From the NCBI GenBank assembly GCA_964371305.1, contig CAYJLA010000019.1, forward strand, positions 1 through 19,466: 19,466 nucleotides of DNA, read 5' to 3'. Below, piece after piece: positions 1 through 7,216 of this stretch (its first letter is position 1; each line of letters begins with the position of its first letter). The notes under the pieces were generated by a model. The model was not told the origin of the DNA, ran no database searches, and worked only from the letters and a program-made list of their open reading frames with translations. The position numbers and the translations under genes were made by a program. The DNA is from CAYJLA01 sp964371305 (GTDB lineage: Bacteria; Bacillota_I; Bacilli_A; RFN20; CAG-826).

Positions 1-764
1 GTTTGGTTAAAGATTTTCGTTGTTATGGTGAAATGTTACTTGATCTTATGAATCAATCGAAGATAAAACTAGCTGCAATTTCCAATTTAGAAGGCATTGA
101 GTTTGATGAAGATAACAAAGTGTTTTTTGATACTAAATACTATAGCCAATATAATGTAAATAAACGTTGTATAAAATTCGCATTACAACATAAAAATCGT
201 TTTAAAGTATTTACTTGGTGCAAACCAGCAACCGAAACTTGCGATGAGAAGTTTAAAAATATGATTTTAAAAAATCAAAATATTGTTATAGGTTTAAAAT
301 TTCATCCATACTACTCAAAAATGAGGATGGATGATTCAAGAATACAACCGTATTTAGAATTTGCTAATAAACACTCACTTACTGTATTATGTCATACAGC
401 AGCCGATGAATTTAGTGATGCATATTATGTATATAAAATATGCGATAAATATCCAAATGTTAAATTCATACTTGCTCACTTAAATATGTTTACAAACGGA
501 ATAGAAGTGGCTCATTATATAGCGATGAAAAATAATCTATATGGTGATTTAAGTTGGGTAGACCCAATTTATATAAAAGAAATAGTAAAAGTAGCATCTT
601 CAAATAAACTGATGTTTGGATCTGATGCACCTATTGATAAAGATAAAAGTTATCTTCATCCTTTTTACAAATATTACTTCAATGACTTAAGCCATATAAT
701 AACAAAAGATGAATATAAAAACATCATGTACCGAACTGCACAAAAAGTGTTTAAGATAAAATAA
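1..764 (+). CDS. Amidohydrolase-family metal-dependent hydrolase (5' partial)
   Basis: The frame is open to the left edge, so the gene starts outside the window. The visible 250 or so residues look like the C-terminal two thirds of an amidohydrolase-related TIM barrel (PF04909 type). Recognisable elements in order are GLKFHPYY (about residue 96), LCHTAA (about 129) with a metal or substrate histidine, the PNVKFILAHLN segment (about 151-161) with another histidine, and MFGSDAP (about 204-210) with the catalytic aspartate. The N-terminal H-x-H metal pair expected near the start of the barrel is not present, which confirms truncation by the window edge. Substrate cannot be assigned; relatives include decarboxylases and lactone or amide hydrolases. 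The TAA stop at 762-764 directly abuts the stop of the convergent MATE gene, with no hairpin between. Confidence 0.8.
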   Translation, partial: LVKDFRCYGEMLLDLMNQSKIKLAAISNLEGIEFDEDNKVFFDTKYYSQYNVNKRCIKFALQHKNRFKVFTWCKPATETCDEKFKNMILKNQNIVIGLKFHPYYSKMRMDDSRIQPYLEFANKHSLTVLCHTAADEFSDAYYVYKICDKYPNVKFILAHLNMFTNGIEVAHYIAMKNNLYGDLSWVDPIYIKEIVKVASSNKLMFGSDAPIDKDKSYLHPFYKYYFNDLSHIITKDEYKNIMYRTAQKVFKIK

Positions 765-2174
765 CTACATTATATCAACTATTGTATCAATGTTTACAAC
801 ATTATTGTCTTTTTCTTTTTCTTTGAAATAAAGAGCATTATTCTTTTTTATTATAGTTACAATTATAACTACAAGTATAGAAAGTGTTTCTGCAGTAATA
901 AATGCTATCCACAATCCTGTAATCCCGAACCAAAAAGAGCACAAAAAAGACAATCCAACATTAAATATAAAAGTTCTACAAGAAGAAATAATTAGGCTTC
1001 TTAGTCCATCATTCAATGCAGTATATCCTGTGGTTGCCATAATCGAGAAACCAGAAAATAAAAAGGTAATAGGCAAAAACAAAAACCCATAACTCATAAT
1101 TGATGAAATGTCTGCATCACCGTTTGAAAATAACATCGTAATAGGTATTGATAATGAATACGCTAATATACACATAGAAACCGCGCCAATGGCAACAATC
1201 TTCAAACAATCCTTTAAGCATTTTCTAACATAGTCGAAGTTCCCTTCGCCAAGATGATAGGAAATTATCGGACTTACTCCAATTGCAAACCCTCCAAATG
1301 CGCTTGTAAACAAAAATTGTGTATATTGCATTCCAGCAATTGCACTAACTCCATCATATCCTTCCATTAAAATATTAAGCATTATAAAATTATAACTAAA
1401 GGTCATGACTGCTGTTGCAATGTTTGTGGCAAATTCGCTTGACCCATTATAAATAGATCTAATTAGTTCATTAATGTAAAGCTTACAAGGTAATCTGAAT
1501 CTAATTCCTTTTTTCTTAATTATGAACATAATCAAAGCTGGAACAGCAACTACAGCTTGTCCGGTGATGGTAGCAATACCAGCCCCCATAATTCCCATAT
1601 CTAAAACAGCTATGAAAAGATAATCAAGTATAATGTTAGTCAGCCCGGCACATATAGTCAAGATCATTCCTAAAACTGGTTTTCCATCTGCGATTAAAAA
1701 ATTATGGAAATATGCTTCCATCAGTAGTAATGGAGATCCGCTAATAAGTATAATGTAATACAAACTTGCATCGTGCATTATTGATTCATCAGCCCCTAAG
1801 AATTTAAGTATTGGTTCTCTGAAAATAAGAGTACAAACTATAATGACTACTTGAATTACTACGGCAGCAACGAGAATAAAAGTGAAAACTTGTTTAGCTT
1901 CATTTTTCTTACCTTCTCCTAAGAGTTTTGAAACAACTGCAAGTGCACCTCCAGAAAACATAAATCCAATAGCAGAGATACATGCTGAAACAGGAAAAAC
2001 AATGTTGATTGCAGGAAATGCTTCAGGAGCAAAGTTTGCAACAAACATTCCATCAACAATTGTATATAAAGAAATAAACATCAACATCACAATAGATGCT
2101 GCTGAGAATTTAAACAGTTCTTTTATATTAAACTTATGTGCAATTTTCATTTTCATACTATCGTATGTTATCAT
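765..2174 (-). CDS. MATE family multidrug/Na+ antiporter
   Basis: A 469-residue, highly hydrophobic protein of normal length for the MATE (DinF/MepA-like) exporter family, expected to have 12 membrane segments in two bundles of six. The two halves carry matching family signatures: GGALAVVSKLLGEGKK at residues 75-90 and the equivalent GGFAIGVSPIISYHLGEG near 294-311, which reflects the internal duplication. A conserved membrane aspartate sits at D41 (TIVDGMFV). The family exports cationic drugs or metabolites using Na+ or H+ gradients; the substrate here is unknown. The start is taken at ATG 2172-2174; ATGs at codons 7 and 9 are alternatives, and none has a Shine-Dalgarno site. A TATAAT at 2206-2211 on the minus strand could be the -10 box, giving a short leader. 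The gene is divergent from the Nfu gene. Confidence 0.9.
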   Translation of the reverse strand: MITYDSMKMKIAHKFNIKELFKFSAASIVMLMFISLYTIVDGMFVANFAPEAFPAINIVFPVSACISAIGFMFSGGALAVVSKLLGEGKKNEAKQVFTFILVAAVVIQVVIIVCTLIFREPILKFLGADESIMHDASLYYIILISGSPLLLMEAYFHNFLIADGKPVLGMILTICAGLTNIILDYLFIAVLDMGIMGAGIATITGQAVVAVPALIMFIIKKKGIRFRLPCKLYINELIRSIYNGSSEFATNIATAVMTFSYNFIMLNILMEGYDGVSAIAGMQYTQFLFTSAFGGFAIGVSPIISYHLGEGNFDYVRKCLKDCLKIVAIGAVSMCILAYSLSIPITMLFSNGDADISSIMSYGFLFLPITFLFSGFSIMATTGYTALNDGLRSLIISSCRTFIFNVGLSFLCSFWFGITGLWIAFITAETLSILVVIIVTIIKKNNALYFKEKEKDNNVVNIDTIVDIM

Positions 2175-2227
2175 AAATCTATTTTTAATGTCAGCGTTTT
2201 TTAAAATTATATTTTATTGTATTTTAG

Positions 2228-2257
2228 TTGGAATTTGTACTCTTAATTATTTATAAT
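2228..2257 (+). promoter_or_regulatory. Putative promoter of the Nfu gene, leaderless geometry
   Basis: TTGGAA at 2228-2233 and a perfect TATAAT at 2252-2257 are 18 bp apart. Six bases (2258-2263) separate the -10 box from the ATG at 2264, so the expected +1 coincides with the first base of the start codon. There is no Shine-Dalgarno sequence. A 7-bp-arm inverted repeat (2244-2250 with 2253-2259) overlaps the -10 box; in such AT-rich DNA this may be chance. Confidence 0.55.
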
Positions 2258-2263
2258 TATATC

Positions 2264-2518
2264 ATGAATAAAATTGAAACAATCGAACTCATTGAAAAAA
2301 CAATAGATAAGGTTAGACCATTTATTAACCGAGACGGAGGAGATATAACATTTGATAAATTTGAAGATGGATTTGTATATGTTACGATGTCTGGAGCTTG
2401 TGAAGGATGTGCAAATATAGACTTTACAATATCTAATGGGATTGAGGTTATCTTAATGGAAGAAGTTCCTGGGATTCTAGGTGTAAGATTAAGTGAAAAA
2501 AAAGAGCCTACATTGTAG
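2264..2518 (+). CDS. NifU C-terminal-like (Nfu) iron-sulfur scaffold protein
   Basis: An 84-residue single-domain Nfu protein, similar in kind to Bacillus YutI. It carries the pattern RPFINRDGGDI (residues 18-28) and the cluster-binding CxxC in GACEGC (C46 and C49), followed by the IEVILMEEVPG helix. Such proteins bind a [4Fe-4S] cluster at a dimer interface and hand it to apo-enzymes; MiaB at the right end of this window is one plausible client (inference). The ATG at 2264 is chosen because the homologous domain begins there; an in-frame TTG at 2228 would add 12 unrelated residues and lies in the promoter. There is no Shine-Dalgarno site, and the -10 box is placed for a leaderless transcript. 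The TAG stop lies inside the terminator stem. Confidence 0.88.
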   Translation: MNKIETIELIEKTIDKVRPFINRDGGDITFDKFEDGFVYVTMSGACEGCANIDFTISNGIEVILMEEVPGILGVRLSEKKEPTL

Positions 2519-2528
2519 GTTCTTTTTT
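2496..2528. terminator. Bidirectional rho-independent terminator between the Nfu and cysQ genes
   Basis: The hairpin pairs AGAGCCTAC (2503-2511) with GTAGGTTCT (2515-2523), with one G-T wobble and a 3-base ATT loop. An A-run precedes it (2496-2503) and a T-run follows (2523-2528), so it can work on both strands. The Nfu TAG stop (2516-2518) is part of the right arm, and the cysQ TAA stop (2527-2529) overlaps the T-run. It ends the argS-rpoE-fba-nrnA-cysQ operon as well as the Nfu gene. Confidence 0.85.
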
Positions 2529-3303
2529 ATAATAGTATATTTTTTCTTCTGTTTGCGGCTATATATCCATCTGCGTTTCTTGGATCTTTCTTATTGTACT
2601 GAAGTTCTTCTTGTTTCAGTGTAATCATTACGCCTCCTGCCGCTTCAAGTATGCATTGTCCAGCAGCAGTGTCCCATTCTTTTGTATTTCCCGAAAATCT
2701 ATATGTAATTTCACCTACGCCATGTGCAATTCTACATAGCTTAATACTTGAACCAACACTAGCTGTTTTTGAAATTCTATCAGAGTATTTTTCAATGATT
2801 TCATCTTCTTCTTTCATTCTATGATGTTTTGAAACGAATGCTGTTAAATCTGAAGTTTTTCTATTGCAGTAGATTTGATCAACTATCTCATCTCTTGAAT
2901 AAAATGCACCATTCCTTCTACTACCATAATATATTTCATTAGTAACTGGTATTAAGATAGCACCCACGACTAATTTATTTTTATATGCTAGAGCGATATT
3001 GACAGTGAATTGATCATCTTTATCAACAAAGTTTTTTGTTCCATCAATAGGATCAATAATCCAAAGATAATCAGCATCTAGTCGACTTAAATCATCACTA
3101 GATTCTTCAGTTAAAAAAGAATGTGTCGGAAATTTTTCTGATATAAAATCACGAAGCATTTTGTCGACCATTTTATCTGCTTCAGTAACTGGTGAAGAAT
3201 CATCCTTTATTTCAACATCAAAATCTCTACTATATATATCCATTATAGGTTGTCTTACGCTATTCAAAGCAAGCAACGCTACTTCCAATTCTTTTTCCCA
3301 CAT
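2527..3303 (-). CDS. cysQ: CysQ-type 3'(2'),5'-bisphosphate nucleotidase (IMPase superfamily)
   Basis: A 258-residue member of the lithium-sensitive, Mg-dependent inositol monophosphatase superfamily, of normal length. Metal-site motifs are complete: SPVTEADK (37-44), LTEES (64-68), DPIDGTKNF (84-92) and EWDTAAGQ (209-216). The SVGSSIKLC segment (182-190) and the TKEWDTAAG form fit CysQ, which removes the 3'-phosphate of pAp (3'-phosphoadenosine 5'-phosphate), better than inositol or fructose bisphosphatases, although those remain possible. It is the last gene of the operon. It starts 5 bases after the nrnA stop and has a Shine-Dalgarno AGAGG within the end of nrnA. NrnA, the gene just upstream, belongs to a family with the same pAp phosphatase activity. 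Confidence 0.85.
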   Translation of the reverse strand: MWEKELEVALLALNSVRQPIMDIYSRDFDVEIKDDSSPVTEADKMVDKMLRDFISEKFPTHSFLTEESSDDLSRLDADYLWIIDPIDGTKNFVDKDDQFTVNIALAYKNKLVVGAILIPVTNEIYYGSRRNGAFYSRDEIVDQIYCNRKTSDLTAFVSKHHRMKEEDEIIEKYSDRISKTASVGSSIKLCRIAHGVGEITYRFSGNTKEWDTAAGQCILEAAGGVMITLKQEELQYNKKDPRNADGYIAANRRKNILL

Positions 3304-3308
3304 ATAAT

Positions 3309-4262
3309 TTATCCTCTATTTTCTAATAATAATTTGATACAGTCAATTATCTTTTCTATTCCAGAAACACCTTCAGTAAAATTAAAAATTCCTGAAGCGT
3401 TATGATGCCCTCCACCACCGTATTTAACGGCAATTTGTTGAACATTGATATCGCCTTCACTTCTAAATTCACATCTATATGATCCATCTTCGCGTTCTGT
3501 AAATAAACACCATACCTTAATATTTTCAATACCAGAAAGAGTATTTACTAAAGAACTAGCATATGCAAATGTAACATCGTATTTTTTTATCATTTCATTA
3601 CTAATCAAGCAATAAACAATATTATCAGTTACAAAAACAGCTTGAGTAGAGAGGAAGTTCTTAAATTTATAAGACTTGATATCGGTTAGTGCAATACGTT
3701 TAAATATTTCTTTGTCATCTATGCCTATTTTATAAAGTTGCGCAATCGCTTTATGCAATTGCTCTCCGTTTGAGCAAAACATAAACCTTCCTGTATCCGT
3801 AACCATACCTAAAAAGAGGGCATTCGCAGCCAAAGGTGATATTTTTAATTCAAGAGTATGTGCCATATCGAGTAATAATTCACAAGTAGAAGACATTTTG
3901 GTGTCAACGTAATGTATTCCTTCAAATTTTTCGTTTTCAATATGATGATCTATTTTAATAATTTCTAATGCTGAAGATATTCTAGCATCTTCACTTCTAC
4001 CGATATCAGTGGCATCTACTAATATAGCTAATGAATTTGTTATTATATCATTTTCTATTACGTCCATTGAACCAATTAAATTATAAAAAAGCGGTAGACC
4101 ACTGCCTAAAACATATACTTTTTTTTCTGGATATAAGTCTAGAATTAAATGCTTTAAACCAATGGCGCTACCATAACAGTCACCATCAGGCAATTTATGC
4201 CCAAAGATAGTGACTGTATTGTATTCACCTATTTTATTAATAATTTCTTTATACGTATTCAT
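3309..4262 (-). CDS. nrnA: NrnA-type DHH phosphoesterase: nanoRNase / pAp phosphatase
   Basis: A 317-residue DHH-DHHA1 protein of usual length. N-terminal DHH domain motifs are GHKLPDGD (21-28), LVDATD (81-86), the diagnostic DHH in KIDHHI (103-108) and VTDTGRF (154-160); together they form the two-Mn site. The C-terminal DHHA1 domain carries the RNA-binding GGGGHHNASG (282-291). The family degrades 2- to 5-nt RNAs to mononucleotides and dephosphorylates pAp to AMP, and replaces Orn in Bacillota. It lies third-from-first after rpoE and fba, 3 bases downstream of the fba stop, with only a weak AAGG upstream, so translation is probably coupled. A cytoplasmic location is expected. Confidence 0.92.
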   Translation of the reverse strand: MNTYKEIINKIGEYNTVTIFGHKLPDGDCYGSAIGLKHLILDLYPEKKVYVLGSGLPLFYNLIGSMDVIENDIITNSLAILVDATDIGRSEDARISSALEIIKIDHHIENEKFEGIHYVDTKMSSTCELLLDMAHTLELKISPLAANALFLGMVTDTGRFMFCSNGEQLHKAIAQLYKIGIDDKEIFKRIALTDIKSYKFKNFLSTQAVFVTDNIVYCLISNEMIKKYDVTFAYASSLVNTLSGIENIKVWCLFTEREDGSYRCEFRSEGDINVQQIAVKYGGGGHHNASGIFNFTEGVSGIEKIIDCIKLLLENRG

Positions 4263-4265
4263 TAT

Positions 4266-5123
4266 TTATGCCTTGTTGACACAGCCAAATACTTCGCATT
4301 TAGCTTCGACAACAGCAGCAATACCTTTTTTACCAGGACCAATGATTTTACGTGGATCATATTGTTCTAAATCTTTAGCAACAGCTTCACGAACTAATTT
4401 AGTCCATTCTTGTTGGCATTCAGTATTAACATTAATTTTACATGTACCGCGTTCAATAGCCATTTTTATTTGATAATCAGGTATTCCGCTTCCTCCATGT
4501 AAAACAAGTGGTAAATCAAGAAGTTCATCAATAGCTTTCATTTCATCAAAACCTAATTTCGGTTCACCTTTATATGGTCCATGAACACTTCCAAGTGCTG
4601 GTGCTAAACAGTCAATACCTGTTTGTTCAACCATAACTTTACATTCATCTTTATCAGCATATAGAACACCTTGTGAGATTACATCGTCTTCTTGTCCGCC
4701 TACATGTCCTAATTCAGCTTCAACAGTAACGCCTTTTGGATGTGCATAATCAACTACTGCTTTAACTGTTTTAATATTTTCTTCAAATGGATGATGAGAT
4801 GCATCAATCATTACTGAAGTAAAACCAGCATCAATAGCAGCTTTACATGATTCGAAACTACTTCCGTGATCTAAGTGAAGAGCAACTGGTACAGTAATTT
4901 TTTTATCAACTAAATATCCTTTAACCATACCTACTACAGTATGATAACCACCCATATAACGAGCAGCTCCTTCGCTAACTCCTAAAATAACAGGTGCATT
5001 GATTTCTTGAACCTTATCAAGAATTGCTCCTACCCATTCAACATTGTTAATGTTAAATTGTCCGACTGCATAGGATTCTTTGTGTGCTTTACTTAGCATA
5101 TCCTTCATATTTACTAATACCAT
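4266..5123 (-). CDS. fba: Class II fructose-1,6-bisphosphate aldolase
   Basis: A 285-residue Zn-dependent aldolase (Bacillus FbaA type) that splits fructose-1,6-bisphosphate into DHAP and glyceraldehyde-3-phosphate in glycolysis and the reverse in gluconeogenesis. Visible motifs are ALHLDHGSS (81-89; catalytic Asp85 and Zn ligand His86), EAELGHVGG (135-143), SVHGPYKG (179-186; Zn ligand His181) and LHGGSG (208-213; Zn ligand His209), then KINVNTE for phosphate binding. A perfect AAGGAGG 8 bases before the ATG gives a strong start, and it forms part of the rpoE stop region (TAAGGAGG). Gene order argS-rpoE-fba resembles Bacillus, where rpoE and fbaA are separated by pyrG and spo0F; those are absent here. 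Confidence 0.95.
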   Translation of the reverse strand: MVLVNMKDMLSKAHKESYAVGQFNINNVEWVGAILDKVQEINAPVILGVSEGAARYMGGYHTVVGMVKGYLVDKKITVPVALHLDHGSSFESCKAAIDAGFTSVMIDASHHPFEENIKTVKAVVDYAHPKGVTVEAELGHVGGQEDDVISQGVLYADKDECKVMVEQTGIDCLAPALGSVHGPYKGEPKLGFDEMKAIDELLDLPLVLHGGSGIPDYQIKMAIERGTCKINVNTECQQEWTKLVREAVAKDLEQYDPRKIIGPGKKGIAAVVEAKCEVFGCVNKA

Positions 5124-5136
5124 TTTTACATCCTCC

Positions 5137-5496
5137 TTAAAATTCGTTATTGATGTCTATATCAGTGTCACTACTAATAGTAGCGTTATAATTTTCTTCC
5201 TCATCTTCGTGCCCTAAATTATCATTGTCTTCTAACTCAATTGCTTCAACTTTTGATTTAATTCTTTCATCTCCAAACTTGAATTTTTCTTTTAAATCCC
5301 ATGAATTGTTAGTATTTAATACAAAACGACCATCTAGTGTTAGTTGAGTATAAAATAATGCAATTTTGTCATTTTGTTGTTGTTCGGTCAATCCTAACTC
5401 AACAGCACATAATGTCCATAATTCTTTAAATGATAGTGAACAGCCCTTACTTTTGAAAACATCATAAGCTGTATCAATCATAGTTTTTTTACTCAT
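5137..5496 (-). CDS. rpoE: DNA-directed RNA polymerase delta subunit
   Basis: A 119-residue delta subunit, a Bacillota-specific RNAP factor that promotes enzyme recycling and transcription specificity. The N-terminal HARE-HTH domain (about residues 1-75) begins with MSKKTMIDTAYDVFK and ends around NSWDLKEKF. The C-terminal tail (about 84-119) is acidic and Asn/Asp-rich and presumably disordered, mimicking nucleic acid, but it is much shorter than the tail of B. subtilis delta (whole protein about 170 residues). The start at ATG 5494-5496 is preferred over an in-frame upstream ATG (5526), because AGGAGG lies 6 bases before it and the domain begins there. The argS stop codon is fused to this ribosome site (TAGGAGG), indicating tight coupling. 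Confidence 0.92.
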   Translation of the reverse strand: MSKKTMIDTAYDVFKSKGCSLSFKELWTLCAVELGLTEQQQNDKIALFYTQLTLDGRFVLNTNNSWDLKEKFKFGDERIKSKVEAIELEDNDNLGHEDEEENYNATISSDTDIDINNEF

Positions 5497-5506
5497 AAAA
5501 TTCCTC

Positions 5507-7129
5507 CTACATTTTATCTGGTGCACTAACTCCTATTAAATTTAGTGCTATTTTAAGAACTATTTTACACGACTTTAATAATCCAAGTCTAGAACCTGTA
5601 ATTTGTATATTATCGCGGTCAATTATTCGATAATCATTATAATAGGAATGAACTTGAGACGCAACTAATTGAATATAATTTGTTATTTTATTTACTTCAA
5701 AAGCTTTTAAACTAGATAAAACGACACTATTAAGCGACTCTAAAGTTCTTAACATTCTTCCTTCTACAACGTTATTTAAATGTTTGCCATCATAATCGAT
5801 TTCTATATCTTTAGATGTAGCAAGTAGTTGAGCAATTCTTGCATGTGCATATTGTGCATAATATAAAGGATTAGAAGAATTCTGTTCTGCAACTACACCT
5901 AAGTCAAAATCTAAATGTGTAGATGGAGATCTAGACACAAAGAAATATCTTACAGCATCAATTCCTACCTCGTTACATAGTTCCATAAGTCTAATTGCGT
6001 TCCCTTGTCTTTTGCTCATCTTAATTTCTTCGCCATCTTTTACTAAACGCACCATTTGTACAAAACAAAATGATAAGCAGTCAGGATCAATGTCTTGAAG
6101 TGATAATGCTGCCTTAATACGCGCAACATATCCATGATGATCGCCTCCTAAAATATCAATCAACTTTCCATTTGTTCTATTGAATTTATCAGCATGATAT
6201 GCTGCATCTGGAACAAAATATGTATAATCACCATTTGATTTAATCACCGGTCTATCTTTATCATCACCAAATTCAGTAGTTTTTAAAAATGTTGCACCTT
6301 CATGAATGTATTGATATCCTTTAGAACGCTCTAAAAACTTCTCAACATTCCCACTTTTTCTAATATCTGTTTCTCTAGTATATTTATCAAAATCTACACC
6401 AAAATCTTTTAAATCCGTTTTAATTTGTTCTAATTCTCTAGTAATACCTATTTGCGTGAAAAAATCTAATTCGTATTTATTTGAGTCAAGCAATACATCA
6501 CCATATCTCTCTTTCAATTCTTTCGCGATATCAATAACATCTTCACCTAAATAACCGTCTTCAGGTATTTCTTTTTTAATACCAAATAATTCTGAGTATC
6601 TCGACTGTAACGACAAACCTAAATTGTTAACTTGTGCACCGGCATCATTTACATAGAACTCTCTAGTGACGTTGTATCCAGCAAATTCATATAATCTTGA
6701 AAGTGTATCACCAACAGCAGCAACTCTTGCATGGCCAACGTGAAGCCTCCCTGTAGGATTTGCGCTTACAAACTCAATATTAACATTTTCATCATTGTTT
6801 TCGCTTTTACCATAATTTTCGCCATCTTTAACAACTTTTGAAATTATTTTTTTAAATACACTTAACTTTATAAAAAAATTAATGAAGCCAGGACCAGCAA
6901 TTTCAATTTTTTCTATTAAATCAGAATCAATCTTTGAAATAATATCTTCAGCAATACTACGAGGAGATTTTTTAAATTCTTTTGATAGGCGTAATGCAAT
7001 ATTACATGCATAATCTCCATGTGCTTCATCTTTTGTTTTTTCTAATACAATGTCACTTAAGTCAATGTCTACCTCTAATGCCGCAATGGCTTGATGTATT
7101 GACAATTTTATTCTTTTTTCTATACTCAT
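5507..7129 (-). CDS. argS: Arginyl-tRNA synthetase
   Basis: A 540-residue class I synthetase that charges tRNA-Arg in the cytoplasm. It has the N-terminal Add-1 tRNA D-loop domain (about 1-90, with HGDYACNIA at 37-45), the HIGH signature as HVGH (130-133) within ANPTGRLHVGHAR, and the second active-site motif as MSKRQGN (371-377). ArgRS proteins often lack the canonical lysine pattern of KMSKS, so this form is normal. The C-terminal DALR anticodon-binding domain contains YAHARI and ends in LIGVSAPDKM. It is the first gene of a five-gene operon. There is no Shine-Dalgarno site before ATG 7129; a TATAAT at 7139-7144 predicts a leader of only a few bases. Confidence 0.96.
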   Translation of the reverse strand: MSIEKRIKLSIHQAIAALEVDIDLSDIVLEKTKDEAHGDYACNIALRLSKEFKKSPRSIAEDIISKIDSDLIEKIEIAGPGFINFFIKLSVFKKIISKVVKDGENYGKSENNDENVNIEFVSANPTGRLHVGHARVAAVGDTLSRLYEFAGYNVTREFYVNDAGAQVNNLGLSLQSRYSELFGIKKEIPEDGYLGEDVIDIAKELKERYGDVLLDSNKYELDFFTQIGITRELEQIKTDLKDFGVDFDKYTRETDIRKSGNVEKFLERSKGYQYIHEGATFLKTTEFGDDKDRPVIKSNGDYTYFVPDAAYHADKFNRTNGKLIDILGGDHHGYVARIKAALSLQDIDPDCLSFCFVQMVRLVKDGEEIKMSKRQGNAIRLMELCNEVGIDAVRYFFVSRSPSTHLDFDLGVVAEQNSSNPLYYAQYAHARIAQLLATSKDIEIDYDGKHLNNVVEGRMLRTLESLNSVVLSSLKAFEVNKITNYIQLVASQVHSYYNDYRIIDRDNIQITGSRLGLLKSCKIVLKIALNLIGVSAPDKM

Positions 7130-7138
7130 AATAATAAT

Positions 7139-7166
7139 ATTATACTTATGTTAAGTATAAATACAA
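7139..7166 (-). promoter_or_regulatory. Putative argS operon promoter
   Basis: Read on the minus strand, TTGTAT (7161-7166) is followed by a 16-bp spacer and a perfect TATAAT (7139-7144). Nine bases separate the -10 box from the argS ATG, so the leader would be about 3 bases with no room for a Shine-Dalgarno site. The spacer is filled by a palindrome (separate entry). Confidence 0.6.
7140..7160. promoter_or_regulatory. Perfect 9+3+9 palindrome in the argS promoter, candidate operator
   Basis: TTATACTTA (7140-7148), TGT (7149-7151) and TAAGTATAA (7152-7160) form perfect 9-bp inverted arms around a 3-base centre. It exactly fills the spacer between the putative -35 and -10 boxes of argS and covers five bases of the -10. 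Both predicted transcription starts (about 7132 minus and 7217 plus) leave it untranscribed, so it would act as DNA, for example as a repressor operator, and not as an RNA hairpin. The cognate regulator is not visible here. Confidence 0.5.
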
Positions 7167-7181
7167 CTACAAAAAATAGTG

Positions 7182-7210
7182 TTTAATTAATGTCCATGCA
7201 ATGATATTAT
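7182..7210 (+). promoter_or_regulatory. Putative promoter of the glycosyltransferase gene, leaderless geometry
   Basis: TATTAT at 7205-7210 lies exactly 6 bases before the ATG at 7217, so +1 would be the A of the start codon. A weak TTTAAT (7182-7187) sits 17 bp upstream. No Shine-Dalgarno site is present, and an in-frame TGA at 7202-7204 rules out an upstream start. Confidence 0.45.
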
Positions 7211-7216
7211 TATTGT

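Noticed and set aside
2172..2174. Leaderless start for the MATE gene
   Set aside because: The only good -10 box (2206-2211) is about 30 bases upstream and no TANNNT occurs 6 bases before this ATG or the internal ones.
2527..3303. The IMPase-fold gene as a fructose-1,6-bisphosphatase paired with the aldolase
   Set aside because: The SVGSSIKLC and EWDTAAGQ patterns fit CysQ better, and nrnA, not fba, is its direct neighbour; left as an alternative.
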